DNA of 64,000 nucleotides from Duganella aceris (GCF_011090165.1 NZ_JAADJT010000007.1:310001-374000), one strand, 5' to 3'; positions 1-8,943 are shown, numbered from the stretch's first letter. Numbers and translations are program-made. Notes: generated by a model from the letters alone, not told the origin.

Positions 1-85
1 GGGCGTGGTGCACGGCGAGATCGACCCGACCTTCATGGAAGGCGTGCGCCAGAGCCTGCCGGCGCTCAAGCACCGCACCATGTGA
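1..85 (+). CDS. Carbon-nitrogen hydrolase (nitrilase family), C-terminal end only
   Basis: Only the last 27 codons are present, reading GVVHGEIDPTFMEGV then RQSLPALKHRTM and a TGA stop at 83-85. The end resembles the C-terminus of the Nit-type amidohydrolases (VxGEIDP...R..LPALKHR) that commonly sit just before tldD in betaproteobacteria; that identification is from memory of the family. The gap to tldD is only 23 nt, so the two are probably cotranscribed. The catalytic Glu-Lys-Cys residues lie outside the window. Confidence 0.65.
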   Translation, partial: GVVHGEIDPTFMEGVRQSLPALKHRTM

Positions 86-108
86 ATCACTGAAGAGAAG
101 ACATCATC

Positions 109-1569
109 ATGAAGCCATTCGAACCCAACCTGTCCACCCTGGCGGTCGCGCGCGACATCCTGCTGACGCCGTTCGGGCTGGACGAAGGCAAGTTGCTGAA
201 GACCCTGGGCGCGATGTTCACCCACAAGGTCGACTACGCCGACCTGTATTTCCAGTTCACCAAGAACGAAGGCTGGAGCCTGGAAGAAGGCATCGTCAAG
301 ACCGGCAGTTTCTCGATCGACCAGGGCGTCGGCGTGCGCGCCATCTCCGGCGACAAGACCGCCTTCGCCTACTCGGACGAGATCTCCGAAGCGGCGCTGA
401 TGGACGCCGCCGGCGCCACCCGCACCATCGCCCGCGCCGGCGCCGGCAAGATCAAGGTGGCGGGCGCGATGACGCCGACCGGCGGCCGCTCGCTGTACCT
501 GCCGAACGACCCGCTGGCCTCGCTGGACGCGACCGCCAAGGTGCAGCTGCTGGAGCGCATTGAAAAGATGGCGCGCGCCAAGGACCCGCGTGTGGTGCAG
601 GTGATGGCCAGCCTGGCCGGCGAATACGACGTGGTGCTGGTGGTGCGCAGCGACGGCGTGCTGGCGGCCGACATCCGGCCGCTGGTGCGGGTGTCGCTGA
701 CGGTGATCGTCGAGCAGAACGGCCGGCGCGAGGTCGGCTCGTCCGGCGGCGGCGGGCGTTACGACTATGGCTACTTCAGCGACGCGTTGCTGGAGGAGTA
801 TGCGAGCGAAGCGGTGGCGTCGGCGGTGGTCAACCTGGATGCGCGTCCGGCGCCGGCGGGGCCGATGACGGTGGTGCTGGGGCCGGGCTGGCCGGGCATC
901 CTGCTGCACGAAGCGATCGGCCACGGCCTGGAGGGCGACTTCAACCGCAAGGGCTCGTCGACCTTCTCCGGCATGATCGGCGAGCGGGTCGCGGCCAAGG
1001 GCGTGACGGTGGTGGACGACGGCACGCTGGCCGACCGCCGTGGCTCGCTCAACATCGACGACGAAGGCAATCCGACCCAGTGCACCACGCTGATCGAGGA
1101 CGGCATCCTGAAGGGCTACATCCAGGACACGATGAACGCGCGGCTGATGAAGATGCCGGTGACCGGCAACGCGCGGCGCGAATCGTTCGCGCATTTGCCG
1201 ATGCCGCGCATGACCAACACCTACATGCTGGGCGGCGACAAGGATCCGGCGGAGATTTTGGCGTCGGTGAAGAACGGCTTGTACGCGGTCAATTTCGGCG
1301 GCGGCCAGGTCGACATTACCAACGGCAAGTTCGTGTTCTCGGCCAGCGAGGCGTACATGATCGAGGATGGCAAGGTCACCTATCCGGTCAAGGGCGCGAC
1401 GCTGATCGGCAACGGTCCCGAGGTGCTGAACCGGGTCTCGATGATCGGCAACGACATGCGGCTCGACCCCGGCATCGGCGTGTGCGGCAAGGAAGGCCAG
1501 AGCGTGCCGGTCGGCGTGGGCCAACCGACACTGCGGATCGACGGGGTAACGGTTGGCGGCACGGCGTAG
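109..1569 (+). CDS. tldD: Metalloprotease TldD
   Basis: This is a 486-residue protein, close to the usual TldD length of about 480. The zinc-binding HExxxH motif is present as HEAIGH at residues 267-272, followed by GLEGDFNRKGSS, which is characteristic of TldD/PmbA. With TldE, TldD forms a heterodimeric protease that degrades unfolded peptides; in E. coli it matures microcin B17 and degrades CcdA. A purine-rich GAAGAGAAG lies about a dozen bases before the ATG. The gene starts 23 nt after a nitrilase-family gene and probably shares its transcript. No tldE/pmbA is in the window, so the partner must be elsewhere. Nothing looks truncated. Confidence 0.96.
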   Translation: MKPFEPNLSTLAVARDILLTPFGLDEGKLLKTLGAMFTHKVDYADLYFQFTKNEGWSLEEGIVKTGSFSIDQGVGVRAISGDKTAFAYSDEISEAALMDAAGATRTIARAGAGKIKVAGAMTPTGGRSLYLPNDPLASLDATAKVQLLERIEKMARAKDPRVVQVMASLAGEYDVVLVVRSDGVLAADIRPLVRVSLTVIVEQNGRREVGSSGGGGRYDYGYFSDALLEEYASEAVASAVVNLDARPAPAGPMTVVLGPGWPGILLHEAIGHGLEGDFNRKGSSTFSGMIGERVAAKGVTVVDDGTLADRRGSLNIDDEGNPTQCTTLIEDGILKGYIQDTMNARLMKMPVTGNARRESFAHLPMPRMTNTYMLGGDKDPAEILASVKNGLYAVNFGGGQVDITNGKFVFSASEAYMIEDGKVTYPVKGATLIGNGPEVLNRVSMIGNDMRLDPGIGVCGKEGQSVPVGVGQPTLRIDGVTVGGTA

Positions 1570-1619
1570 CAACGAGTCTGCGTGCCCCGGCTCCATTTTT
1601 ACCCCGCACCCCGCATGCC

Positions 1620-1649
1620 GGGGTCAGACCCCATGCGGGGTCTGACCCC
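1620..1649. repeat. GGGGTCAGACCCC inverted repeat, REP-like
   Basis: Two 13-nt arms, GGGGTCAGACCCC at 1620-1632 and GGGGTCTGACCCC at 1637-1649, are inverted around ATGC. Each arm is itself a near-perfect palindrome. A CCCCGCAT/ATGCGGGG pair flanks and overlaps the first arm, so alternative hairpins are possible. It lies between the convergent ends of tldD and the first receptor gene and may end transcription from either side, although no T-run follows. Such GGGGTC-type palindromes resemble dispersed REP elements; membership in a repeat family is inference. Confidence 0.6.
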
Positions 1650-1661
1650 TTCGGACTGGGG

Positions 1662-4304
1662 TTAGAACTTGTACGACGCCTTGACGTAGAAGGTGCGGCC
1701 CAGCGGATCCGTGTAGCGTGGATCGTAGCCGCTCTGGAACGTCGTGCCCTGGTTGGTGTACGGCGGCGCGGTGTCGAACAGGTTCTTGATGCCGACCGTG
1801 ATGTCGGTGTTCTTGATCCCCGCATAGGTGCTCGACAATGAGTACGTCGAATACGCCCGCACATGGTGCTTGTAGGCGTCGTCGACGTCGTTCTCATCCT
1901 CGTAGCCGCTCAGGTACTTGTTGGCGAAGCTGGCGCTCCACGGCCCCCGCTTCCAGTTGATCGCGGCATTGTGCTTCCAGCGGAACACCGGCGACGAGTC
2001 GCCATACACACCGACGTTCTCGACAAACTCTCCCCCCGTCTCGTTCTGGTACTTGTAGCTGTGCACCCAGGTGCCGTCGAACTGCAACGTGAAGTCGCCC
2101 GCCGCCGTGCGCGGCAGTTTCCAGCGCAGGCTGGTGTCGATGCCCGAGGTCTTCACCTCGCCCAGATTGTCCAGCACCGCGTTCACATATTGCAGCGTCT
2201 TGCCGTCCGCCGAGTAGACGAAGTAGCTGGCGTATTTTTCGTAGTTCTCGAAGATCGTCGATTCCGACACGGTGCCGATCTTGTCGCGGATCTTGATGTT
2301 GAAGTAGTCCAGCGAGACGCTGAACGCGTTCGTCGGTTCGAACACCAGCCCCAGCGCGAAGGTCTTGGACTTCTCCGGGTTCAGGTTGACGTTGCCGCCG
2401 CTGCGGATGTATTGCTGCTGGTTGCAGGCGATGTTCGGATTGGCGCCGCCCACCGCCACGCCGCCCGGACACAGCGTCGGATCGTCGTACGAATTACTGG
2501 TGAAGGTCGACGTCGCCGGGCCGTGCAAATCGTACAGCGTCGGCGCGCGGAAGCCGGTGTTGTACGAGGTGCGCAGCATCAGCTGTCTGGTCGGTTGCCA
2601 GCGCAGCCCGAGTTTCGGGTTGAAGCTGCCGCCGACGTCGTTGTAGTGGTCGTAGCGCGCGGCCGCCGACAGTTCCAGCTCCTTGGCCAGCGGCACGCTC
2701 AGCTCCGAATACAGCGCGGCGATGTTGCGCTGGCCGGCCTGGTCCTGCGCATCGGCGTAGCCCGAGCTCGACGCCTGCGAGGCCAGTGCGGTGTTGACGT
2801 CGTAGCTCGCCTTGTCGTGGCGGAACTCGCTGCCGATGGCGAAGCCGACGCCGCCGGCCGGCAGTTGATAGATCTCGCGGCTGACCTTGGCGTCGACGCC
2901 GAGGCTGGTCATCTTGGCCGCCAGGTATTCGCCGCGCAGCTGCGCCGCGTCGATATAGGCCGTGCCTTCGGCCGATTGCGCGCCGAAGGGATTCAGCACG
3001 CCGCTCAGCACGCCCGCCTGCATCAGCGAGTCGTTGGTGTAGCCGCCGATGAAGGCGCTGGCGGCCTTGCTCACGCCCCAGGTCAGGCCGACGTTGTAGT
3101 CCCAGCCCGCCACCAGGCCTTCCGACGCCAGCACCAGCCGGTCGGAGATCGAGGTGTCGTAGCCCATGCGGTTGCCGGCGGCGACGGTGCGCCAGTTGAT
3201 GCTCAGGTCTTCGCCGCTCAGGCCGGCCACCGCCGGCACGCCGCCGCTGCCGCCCGGATAGTAGGGACTGGCCGATGTCATCGTCAACCCGGTCAGCGGC
3301 GACGGCGCGATGCTGCTGGTGTTGGTGCTGCGGCTGTGCAGGTATTCAATCGTCGCGATATTGTCTTCGCTGAGCTTGAACGTGGCCTTGCCGAGGAAGG
3401 ATTCCTGCTGCGTCTTCGGGATCGCCTGGATGTAGGCCACGGTGTCGGTGCGGCAGGTGCCGTTGGCGGCGTTGGCCACCAGTCCTTTGCCGACGCAGCC
3501 GCCGGCGTAGTACGGATTGCCGGTGATGCCGTTGTCCGAGTAGAAGTTGCCCGGCTGCGAGGTGCCGCTGCTGTTGTTGATGCCCCGGTCCGGCCGCACG
3601 CTGGTGCTGGCGAAGTCGCGGTCGGCTGCGGCCAGCGCGGTCTGCTTGTGCAGGTCGATCACGCCGAACAGGTTGTAGCCGTCCTTGTCGAGGTCGCCGA
3701 TGCCGCCGGACAGGTTGAGCCGCGATTCGGCGCCGGCGCCGCTGGCCTGCGGCTGGAAGCGTTCGACGCTGACCGTGCCGCCGGTCACCGAGCGCTTGGT
3801 GATGAAGTTGATCACGCCGCCGATGGCGTCGGTGCCGTAGATCGCCGAGGCGCCGTCGCGCAGCACTTCGACCCGTTCCAGCGCCGACAGCGGAATCACG
3901 TTCAGGTCGACGCTGGAGCCGTTGAACGGATGGCTGGCGATGCGGCGGCCGTTCAACAGCACCAGCGTCTTGTTGCTGCCGAGACCGCGCAGGTCGGCGG
4001 TGGCGATGCCGCCGGTGCCGGAGCCGACCGACTGGCTGCTGCCGGTCGAGCTTTGGTTCATCGAGATGGTGTTCATCACCTCGGCGGCGGTGGTCAGGCC
4101 TTGCTTTTCGAAATCCGAGGCCTTGATGGTGGTGATCGGCAATGCCGTTTCCGACGCCAGACGTTTGATGCTGGAACCGGTCACTTCAACCCGCTGGATA
4201 GGCGCGTCGTCGCTGGACTGGGCGATGGCGGCGTGCATGCCGACGACGAGTCCGCCGGCGAACATCACGCGCAAGGAACGGGATAGCGCTCTTTCAATCA
4301 TCAT
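1662..4304 (-). CDS. TonB-dependent receptor 1 of 6
   Basis: An 880-residue outer-membrane receptor. The signal peptide runs MMIERALSRSLRVMF to about HAAIAQ. It is followed by QRVEVTGSSIKR, the EVTGS-type segment common before the plug in these receptors. The plug (about residues 50-170) contains LVLLNGRRIASHPF and ERVEVLRDGASAIYGTDAIGG. The rest is a 22-strand-type barrel ending DPLGRTFYVKASYKF with a terminal Phe, the usual beta-signal. An extracellular-loop segment has paired Cys (CPGG...IACNQQQ). The start is fixed by AGGAG eight bases before the first ATG. It closely resembles receptor 2 upstream, which suggests tandem duplication. Substrate unknown; energised import through TonB-ExbBD is the family role. 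Confidence 0.93.
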   Translation of the reverse strand: MMIERALSRSLRVMFAGGLVVGMHAAIAQSSDDAPIQRVEVTGSSIKRLASETALPITTIKASDFEKQGLTTAAEVMNTISMNQSSTGSSQSVGSGTGGIATADLRGLGSNKTLVLLNGRRIASHPFNGSSVDLNVIPLSALERVEVLRDGASAIYGTDAIGGVINFITKRSVTGGTVSVERFQPQASGAGAESRLNLSGGIGDLDKDGYNLFGVIDLHKQTALAAADRDFASTSVRPDRGINNSSGTSQPGNFYSDNGITGNPYYAGGCVGKGLVANAANGTCRTDTVAYIQAIPKTQQESFLGKATFKLSEDNIATIEYLHSRSTNTSSIAPSPLTGLTMTSASPYYPGGSGGVPAVAGLSGEDLSINWRTVAAGNRMGYDTSISDRLVLASEGLVAGWDYNVGLTWGVSKAASAFIGGYTNDSLMQAGVLSGVLNPFGAQSAEGTAYIDAAQLRGEYLAAKMTSLGVDAKVSREIYQLPAGGVGFAIGSEFRHDKASYDVNTALASQASSSGYADAQDQAGQRNIAALYSELSVPLAKELELSAAARYDHYNDVGGSFNPKLGLRWQPTRQLMLRTSYNTGFRAPTLYDLHGPATSTFTSNSYDDPTLCPGGVAVGGANPNIACNQQQYIRSGGNVNLNPEKSKTFALGLVFEPTNAFSVSLDYFNIKIRDKIGTVSESTIFENYEKYASYFVYSADGKTLQYVNAVLDNLGEVKTSGIDTSLRWKLPRTAAGDFTLQFDGTWVHSYKYQNETGGEFVENVGVYGDSSPVFRWKHNAAINWKRGPWSASFANKYLSGYEDENDVDDAYKHHVRAYSTYSLSSTYAGIKNTDITVGIKNLFDTAPPYTNQGTTFQSGYDPRYTDPLGRTFYVKASYKF

Positions 4305-4466
4305 TGTTGTAACTCCTGCTGTGTTGGGATGGGTGCGTTGTGAAGGCAGGCCATCAGAACATCGGCGGGAGGGCGGAACAATGACGCTTCGCTAACTGTG
4401 CGGATATGCCACAGTAAGCAAACGCTCACAGCTGTAAAGGCGGTTTTGCGGCATATTGATGTGCAA

Positions 4467-4490
4467 CGCGCCTTGCCGCGGCAAGGCGCG
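4467..4490. repeat. Perfect 24-bp palindrome
   Basis: CGCGCCTTGCCG followed by its exact reverse complement, in the 251-nt gap between receptor 2 (upstream) and receptor 1 (downstream), both leftward. It can form a ten-bp hairpin with a four-base loop in RNA from either strand. No T-run follows on the minus strand, so it is not a textbook terminator; it could be a partial terminator, an mRNA-stabilising hairpin or a protein-binding site. Confidence 0.6.
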
Positions 4491-4555
4491 CTTACATCCG
4501 GTCACATGCGCTAAGAACTTAACGCCGTGCCGCGTGGTGTAAATTTTTGCCGTTG

Positions 4556-7219
4556 TCAAAACTTGTACGTCAGCCGCGCGTAATAGGTGCGGCCCAGCGG
4601 ATCGGTGTAGCGCGGATCGTAACCCTGCTGGAAGGTGGTGCTCTGGTTGGAGAACGGCGGATCCTCGTCGAACAGGTTGCGCACGCCGAGCGTGAAGTCG
4701 ACGTTCTTGATGCCGGTGTAGTTGCCCGACAGCGACCAGGTCGAGTATTCCTTGACCTTGTTGGTGAACTCGGGATCGACGCCGTTCTGGTCGGTGTAGC
4801 CGGACATGTAGCGGTTGGTCAGCGACGCGCCCCACGGCCCCAGGTTCCAGTTGACGGTGGCGTTGTGGCGCCAGCGGAACACCGGCGTGGCGTCGGCGTA
4901 GCGGCCGACGTTCTCGATGAACTCGCCGCCCGGCTCGTTCTGGTAATCGTACTTGCGCACCCAGGTGCCGTCGAACTGCAGGCTGAGCCCGCCCCAGCGC
5001 TGGCGCGGCAGCCGCCACAGCACGCTGGCGTCGATGCCGGCGGTCTTGACCTCGCCGAGGTTGTTGGTGATCAGCGAGACATAGTCGAGCCGGGTGCCGG
5101 CGGCGTTGTACTGGAACAGCGACTGGTACTTCGGATAGTTGTTGAACACCGACTGTTCCGCCAGCGAATTGATCTGGTTCTTCAGCTCGATGTTCCAGTA
5201 GTCGAGCGACAGCGTCACCTCCTTGAGCGGCTCGAACACCACGCCGGCGCTGTAGGTCTTGGAGCGCTCCGGCCGCACGTCCGGGTTGCCGCCCTGGCGC
5301 ACGTTCTGCTGCTGGTCGCAGGTCAGGTTGGGGTTGGCGCCGGGCACCGGCACGCCGCCGGGACACAGCACCGGATCGTTCCACGGGTCGGACGAATTGG
5401 TCACCGTCTGCGGCCCGCGCAGGTCGAACAGGGTCGGCGCGCGGAAGCCGCGGTTCCACGAGGCGCGCAACAGCAGCGGCGTCACCGGCTGGTAGCGCAC
5501 GCTGATCTTCGGCGTGAAGCTGTGGCCGACGTCGTCGTAATGGTCGTAGCGGCCGGCCGCGTTCAGCTCCAGGCCCTTGATGACCGGCACGTTGATCTCG
5601 CTGAAGATCGCGTAGATCTTGCGTTGCCCGGTCTGGTCCTGGGCGTCGGCGTAGCCGGAGCTGGAGGCTTGCGACGCCAGCTCGCGGTTGACGGTGTAGA
5701 TCGCCTTTTCCTTGCGCGCCTCGGCGCCCAGCGCGAAGCCGACGCCGCCGGCCGGCAGCGTATAGATGTCGCTGCGGCTGGCGCGCAGGTCGAGCGAGGT
5801 GGCGCGCATGCGCGCGCGCAGGTACTCGCCGATCAGCAGCGAGTTCTGCAGGTAGGCCAGGCCGGCCGGGCTTTGCTCGCCGAAGGGATTGAGCAGGCCG
5901 CTGCCGACGCCGTCGATCATGCGCTGGTCGATCACGTAGCCGCCGCTGAAGGCGCCGGTGGCCTGGCTGATCGAATGGTTCAGGCCGGCGCTATAGTCCC
6001 AGCCGTACAGCACGCCCTCGGCGCTGAGCACCAGCCGGTCCGAGGTGCTGGTCGCGTAGTCGACGCGGCGCCCGGTCACCAGCGGCCGCCAGCTGACGTC
6101 GAGGTCTTCGCCGGTCAGGCCGTCCACCGCCGGCACGCCGGCGCTGCCGCCCGGATAGTAGGGACTGGTGGAGTGCATGATCAGGCCGATGCCGGCCAGC
6201 GGCGGCGGCGCCACCCGCGCTTCGTTGGTGCTGCGCGCGTGCAGCGCCTCGACCGCCAGCGTGTGGTCGGGGGTGAGCTGGAAGGTCAGCCGGCCCATGT
6301 ACGATTCCTGCTTGGCGTACGGAATGTCGTCGACCTCGCGCGTGTAGTCGTAGCGGCAGGTCGGCGAGCCGGTGGTGTTGGGGATCGAGGCCGGCGGCAG
6401 GCAGCCGGTGGCGAACGAGGGGTTGCCGCTGATGCCTTCGTCGGAAAAGAAGTTGGCGGGGAAGGGCGTGCCGCTGGTCTGGCTGACGCCGCGGCTGGGG
6501 ATCACGCCGCTGGCCGAGAACGGCCGCGCGGTGGCCGCCAGCGCCTGTTGCCTGTGCACGTCGGCCACGCCGAACAGGTTGAAGCCGTCGGTGGCCAGGT
6601 CGCCGAAGCCGCCGCTGAGATTGACGCGCCGCTCGGCGCCGCCGCCGCTCTCTTCGGGCTGGTAGGCTTCGACCGTCACCGCGCCGCCCTTGACCTGGCG
6701 CTTGGTGATGAAGTTGACCACGCCGCCGATGGCGTCGCTGCCGTACACCGCCGAAGCGCCGTCGCGCAGGATCTCGACCCGGTCCAGCGCCGACAGCGGA
6801 ATCACGTTCAGGTCGACGCTGTCGCCGTTGAACGGATGCGAGGCGATGCGGCGGCCGTTGAGCAGCACCAGCGTGCGTTGCCCGCCGAGGCCGCGCAAAT
6901 CGGCCTGCGACTGGCCGCCGGTGCCGAGCCCGACCGACTGGCTGCTCGACACCGAGGTCTGGTTCATCGGTATCGTGTTGAGCACCTGCTGCGCCGTGGT
7001 CAGGCCCTGGCGCGCGAAGTCCTCGGCGCGCACCGAGGTGATCGGCAACGAGGTTTCGCTGGCCAGGCGGCGGATCGACGAGCCGGTGATTTCCACCCGC
7101 TGCAGCGTCTCCGCCGGCGCGTCCGGCGGCGGGTTGTCCTGCGCGCCGGCGTGCGCCGCCGCCAGCGCGCCGCCGAGGGCCAGCCAGCGTATCAGTTGCG
7201 ATAAGGGTCGTTCGCTCAT
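4556..7219 (-). CDS. TonB-dependent receptor 2 of 6
   Basis: An 887-residue receptor from the chosen start. Two adjacent ATGs occur at 7222 and 7219; GGAG is three bases before the first and six before the second, so 7219 is preferred over longer readings. The signal peptide is MSERPLSQLIRWLALGG through AHAGAQ. It continues with QRVEITGSSIRRLASE and a plug containing ADLRGLGGQRTLVLLNGRR and DRVEILRDGASAVYGSDAIGG. The C-terminus is DPLGRTYYARLTYKF with terminal Phe. It shares its plug, Cys-bearing loop and barrel motifs with receptor 1, making the pair probable tandem duplicates. It lies head to head with the aroG leader region; about 175 nt separate its start from the aroG promoter. Substrate unknown. 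Confidence 0.93.
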   Translation of the reverse strand: MSERPLSQLIRWLALGGALAAAHAGAQDNPPPDAPAETLQRVEITGSSIRRLASETSLPITSVRAEDFARQGLTTAQQVLNTIPMNQTSVSSSQSVGLGTGGQSQADLRGLGGQRTLVLLNGRRIASHPFNGDSVDLNVIPLSALDRVEILRDGASAVYGSDAIGGVVNFITKRQVKGGAVTVEAYQPEESGGGAERRVNLSGGFGDLATDGFNLFGVADVHRQQALAATARPFSASGVIPSRGVSQTSGTPFPANFFSDEGISGNPSFATGCLPPASIPNTTGSPTCRYDYTREVDDIPYAKQESYMGRLTFQLTPDHTLAVEALHARSTNEARVAPPPLAGIGLIMHSTSPYYPGGSAGVPAVDGLTGEDLDVSWRPLVTGRRVDYATSTSDRLVLSAEGVLYGWDYSAGLNHSISQATGAFSGGYVIDQRMIDGVGSGLLNPFGEQSPAGLAYLQNSLLIGEYLRARMRATSLDLRASRSDIYTLPAGGVGFALGAEARKEKAIYTVNRELASQASSSGYADAQDQTGQRKIYAIFSEINVPVIKGLELNAAGRYDHYDDVGHSFTPKISVRYQPVTPLLLRASWNRGFRAPTLFDLRGPQTVTNSSDPWNDPVLCPGGVPVPGANPNLTCDQQQNVRQGGNPDVRPERSKTYSAGVVFEPLKEVTLSLDYWNIELKNQINSLAEQSVFNNYPKYQSLFQYNAAGTRLDYVSLITNNLGEVKTAGIDASVLWRLPRQRWGGLSLQFDGTWVRKYDYQNEPGGEFIENVGRYADATPVFRWRHNATVNWNLGPWGASLTNRYMSGYTDQNGVDPEFTNKVKEYSTWSLSGNYTGIKNVDFTLGVRNLFDEDPPFSNQSTTFQQGYDPRYTDPLGRTYYARLTYKF

Positions 7220-7397
7220 CATGATCTCCGGTAAGGTGTGCAAGGTTGCAGTCTTGCGGGGATCATCCGCAGCAAATATGATATTCGTCACGTGTGCGCG
7301 CTTGACCTTGAAAATAGCGTGGCCGGGCTCGCTCGTTATGTGGCGGTCGCGCCACAGCTTGCGGCGCGGCTATTTCCCCGGCGCAGCGATAAATGAC

Positions 7398-7427
7398 TTG
7401 CCAAGCGGCGCGGGTTGTTGTTATAGT
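7398..7427 (+). promoter_or_regulatory. aroG promoter (sigma-70 type)
   Basis: TTGCCA at 7398-7403 and TTATAG at 7421-7426 (or TATAGT one base on) are separated by 17 nt. The predicted start of transcription is near 7433, giving a leader of about 180 nt that contains the leader peptide and attenuator. Inferred from sequence only. Confidence 0.65.
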
Positions 7428-7450
7428 CGTTCGACACTTACGGAACTTCC

Positions 7451-7516
7451 ATGACCCACTTCTTCTTTACCGGCTATTTTTACTTTAGCGATTCCAACCC
7501 AAAGGCGGTGGAGTAG
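7451..7516 (+). CDS. Phe/Tyr-rich leader peptide of aroG
   Basis: A 21-codon ORF, ATG at 7451 and TAG at 7514-7516, encoding MTHFFFTGYFYFSDSNPKAV then E. Five Phe and two Tyr codons cluster at 7460-7486, giving seven aromatic residues in codons 4-12. A CGGA lies six bases before the ATG as a weak ribosome site. Composition and position, between promoter and terminator hairpin and upstream of the first enzyme of aromatic synthesis, match attenuator leader peptides such as E. coli pheL. A ribosome stalled at these codons when charged tRNA-Phe or tRNA-Tyr is scarce would free the antiterminator segment at 7503-7509. Too short for standard gene finding. Confidence 0.8.
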   Translation: MTHFFFTGYFYFSDSNPKAVE

Positions 7517-7593
7517 CGGCCGGTGCACGTAGAAGCAAAGACGAGTTCCAGCAAATTCCTGAAAAACCGCCTCCCCCGAGGCGGTTTTTTTTT
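7503..7593 (+). promoter_or_regulatory. aroG transcription attenuator
   Basis: The terminator is CCGCCTC (7567-7573), loop CCCC, then GAGGCGG (7578-7584), extended by AAAAA/TTTTT pairing and a run of nine T at 7585-7593. AGGCGGT at 7503-7509, near the end of the leader ORF, is exactly complementary to ACCGCCT at 7566-7572 and can replace the terminator stem. A ribosome that reaches the TAG at 7514 would cover 7503-7509 and allow termination; one stalled at the Phe/Tyr codons would not. ACCGGC (7469-7474) and GCCGGT (7519-7524) could form the early pause hairpin. Structures were paired by eye, not folded computationally. Confidence 0.78.
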
Positions 7594-7616
7594 ACCCCAT
7601 CATTTTGGAGAACAGC

Positions 7617-8696
7617 ATGCCCCGTACCGATGATTTGCGCATCCGCGAGATGAAGGAATTGACCCCGCCGTCCCACCTGATCCGCGAGTTCGCCTGCACC
7701 GAGGCGGCCGAGCAGACGGCGGCCAACGCCCGCATCGCGCTGCACCGCATCCTGCACGGCCAGGACGACCGCTTGATGGTGGTGATCGGCCCGTGCTCGA
7801 TCCACGATCCGAAGGCGGCGATGGAATACGCCAACCGCCTGATCCAGCTGCGCCGCGAGCTGGCCGGCGACCTCGAGATCGTGATGCGGGTCTACTTCGA
7901 GAAACCGCGCACCACGGTCGGCTGGAAAGGCATGATCAACGACCCGTACATGGACAACAGCTTCCGCATCAACGACGGCCTGCGCATGGCGCGCGAGCTG
8001 CTGCGCGACATCAACGAGCTGGGCCTGCCGGCCGGCACCGAATTCCTCGACGTCATCAGCCCGCAATACATCGCCGACCTGATCAGCTGGGGCGCGATCG
8101 GCGCCCGCACCACCGAATCGCAGGTGCACCGCGAGCTGGCGTCCGGCCTGTCGTGCCCGGTCGGCTTCAAGAACGGCACCGACGGCAACGTCAAGATCGC
8201 GGTGGAAGCGATCAAGGCCGCGTCGCAGCCGCACCATTTCCTGTCGGTCACCAAGGGCGGCCACTCGGCCATCGTCTCGACCAACGGCAACGAGGATTGC
8301 CACATCATCCTGCGCGGCGGCAAGGCGCCGAACTACGACGCCGCCAGCGTCGAGGAAGCCTGCAAGGCCATCGCCGCGCAAGGCCTGGCGGCGCGCCTGA
8401 TGATCGACGCCTCGCACGCCAACAGCTCGAAGAAACCGGAGAACCAGGTGCCGGTGTGCGCCGACATCGCGACCCAGGTGGCGGGCGGCGACAACCGCAT
8501 CGTCGGCGTCATGGTGGAGTCGCACCTGGTCGCCGGGCGCCAGGATTTGGTGCCGGGCAAGGAACTGACCTACGGGCAATCCGTCACCGACGGCTGCATC
8601 GATTGGGACAGCAGCGTGCAGGTGTTGCATGGCCTGGCGGCCGCCGTGCGCCAGCGCCGCCTGTCGACGCAGGCGGCCGAAGCTGCCTGCAAGTAA
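7617..8696 (+). CDS. aroG: 3-deoxy-7-phosphoheptulonate (DAHP) synthase, class I
   Basis: A 359-residue enzyme condensing phosphoenolpyruvate and erythrose 4-phosphate to DAHP, the first step of the shikimate pathway. The length matches AroG/AroF/AroH (about 350). Diagnostic segments are VVIGPCSIHDPKAAMEYA near residue 60, YFEKPRTTVGWKG near 100, GARTTESQVHRELAS, KNGTDGN and VGVMVESHLVAGRQD near the end. The ATG at 7617 is chosen over an in-frame TTG at 7605 because GGAG sits six bases before it. The leader attenuator suggests control by Phe/Tyr supply; allosteric type (Phe or Tyr) cannot be read from the sequence by eye. A terminator follows directly. Confidence 0.95.
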   Translation: MPRTDDLRIREMKELTPPSHLIREFACTEAAEQTAANARIALHRILHGQDDRLMVVIGPCSIHDPKAAMEYANRLIQLRRELAGDLEIVMRVYFEKPRTTVGWKGMINDPYMDNSFRINDGLRMARELLRDINELGLPAGTEFLDVISPQYIADLISWGAIGARTTESQVHRELASGLSCPVGFKNGTDGNVKIAVEAIKAASQPHHFLSVTKGGHSAIVSTNGNEDCHIILRGGKAPNYDAASVEEACKAIAAQGLAARLMIDASHANSSKKPENQVPVCADIATQVAGGDNRIVGVMVESHLVAGRQDLVPGKELTYGQSVTDGCIDWDSSVQVLHGLAAAVRQRRLSTQAAEAACK

Positions 8697-8698
8697 TC

Positions 8699-8735
8699 AA
8701 ACGGCCCCAATGGCTGATTGGGGCCGTTTCTTTTT
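8699..8735 (+). terminator. Rho-independent terminator of aroG
   Basis: AAACGGCCCCAA (8699-8710), loop of seven, TTGGGGCCGTTT (8718-8729), then C and five T. A perfect 12-bp stem two bases after the aroG stop. Confidence 0.9.
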
Positions 8736-8943
8736 GCATCCGACTAGCAAGGCTGTTGTAAGCGCGCCAAAATAGCGCGCGCTTCGATTGACAGTTAATT
8801 CCTGCACATGTTTTTATATAAAACATGGCCGGTGTCGTTGAACACCTTCCTCAGAGAAATCACCACTTCACGCAAGAACCCCGCTCCGCTGCCGGCCCGG
8901 CAACGGACGTTGGACCGGTGCATTTAAAAAATGGAGGTTTGAG

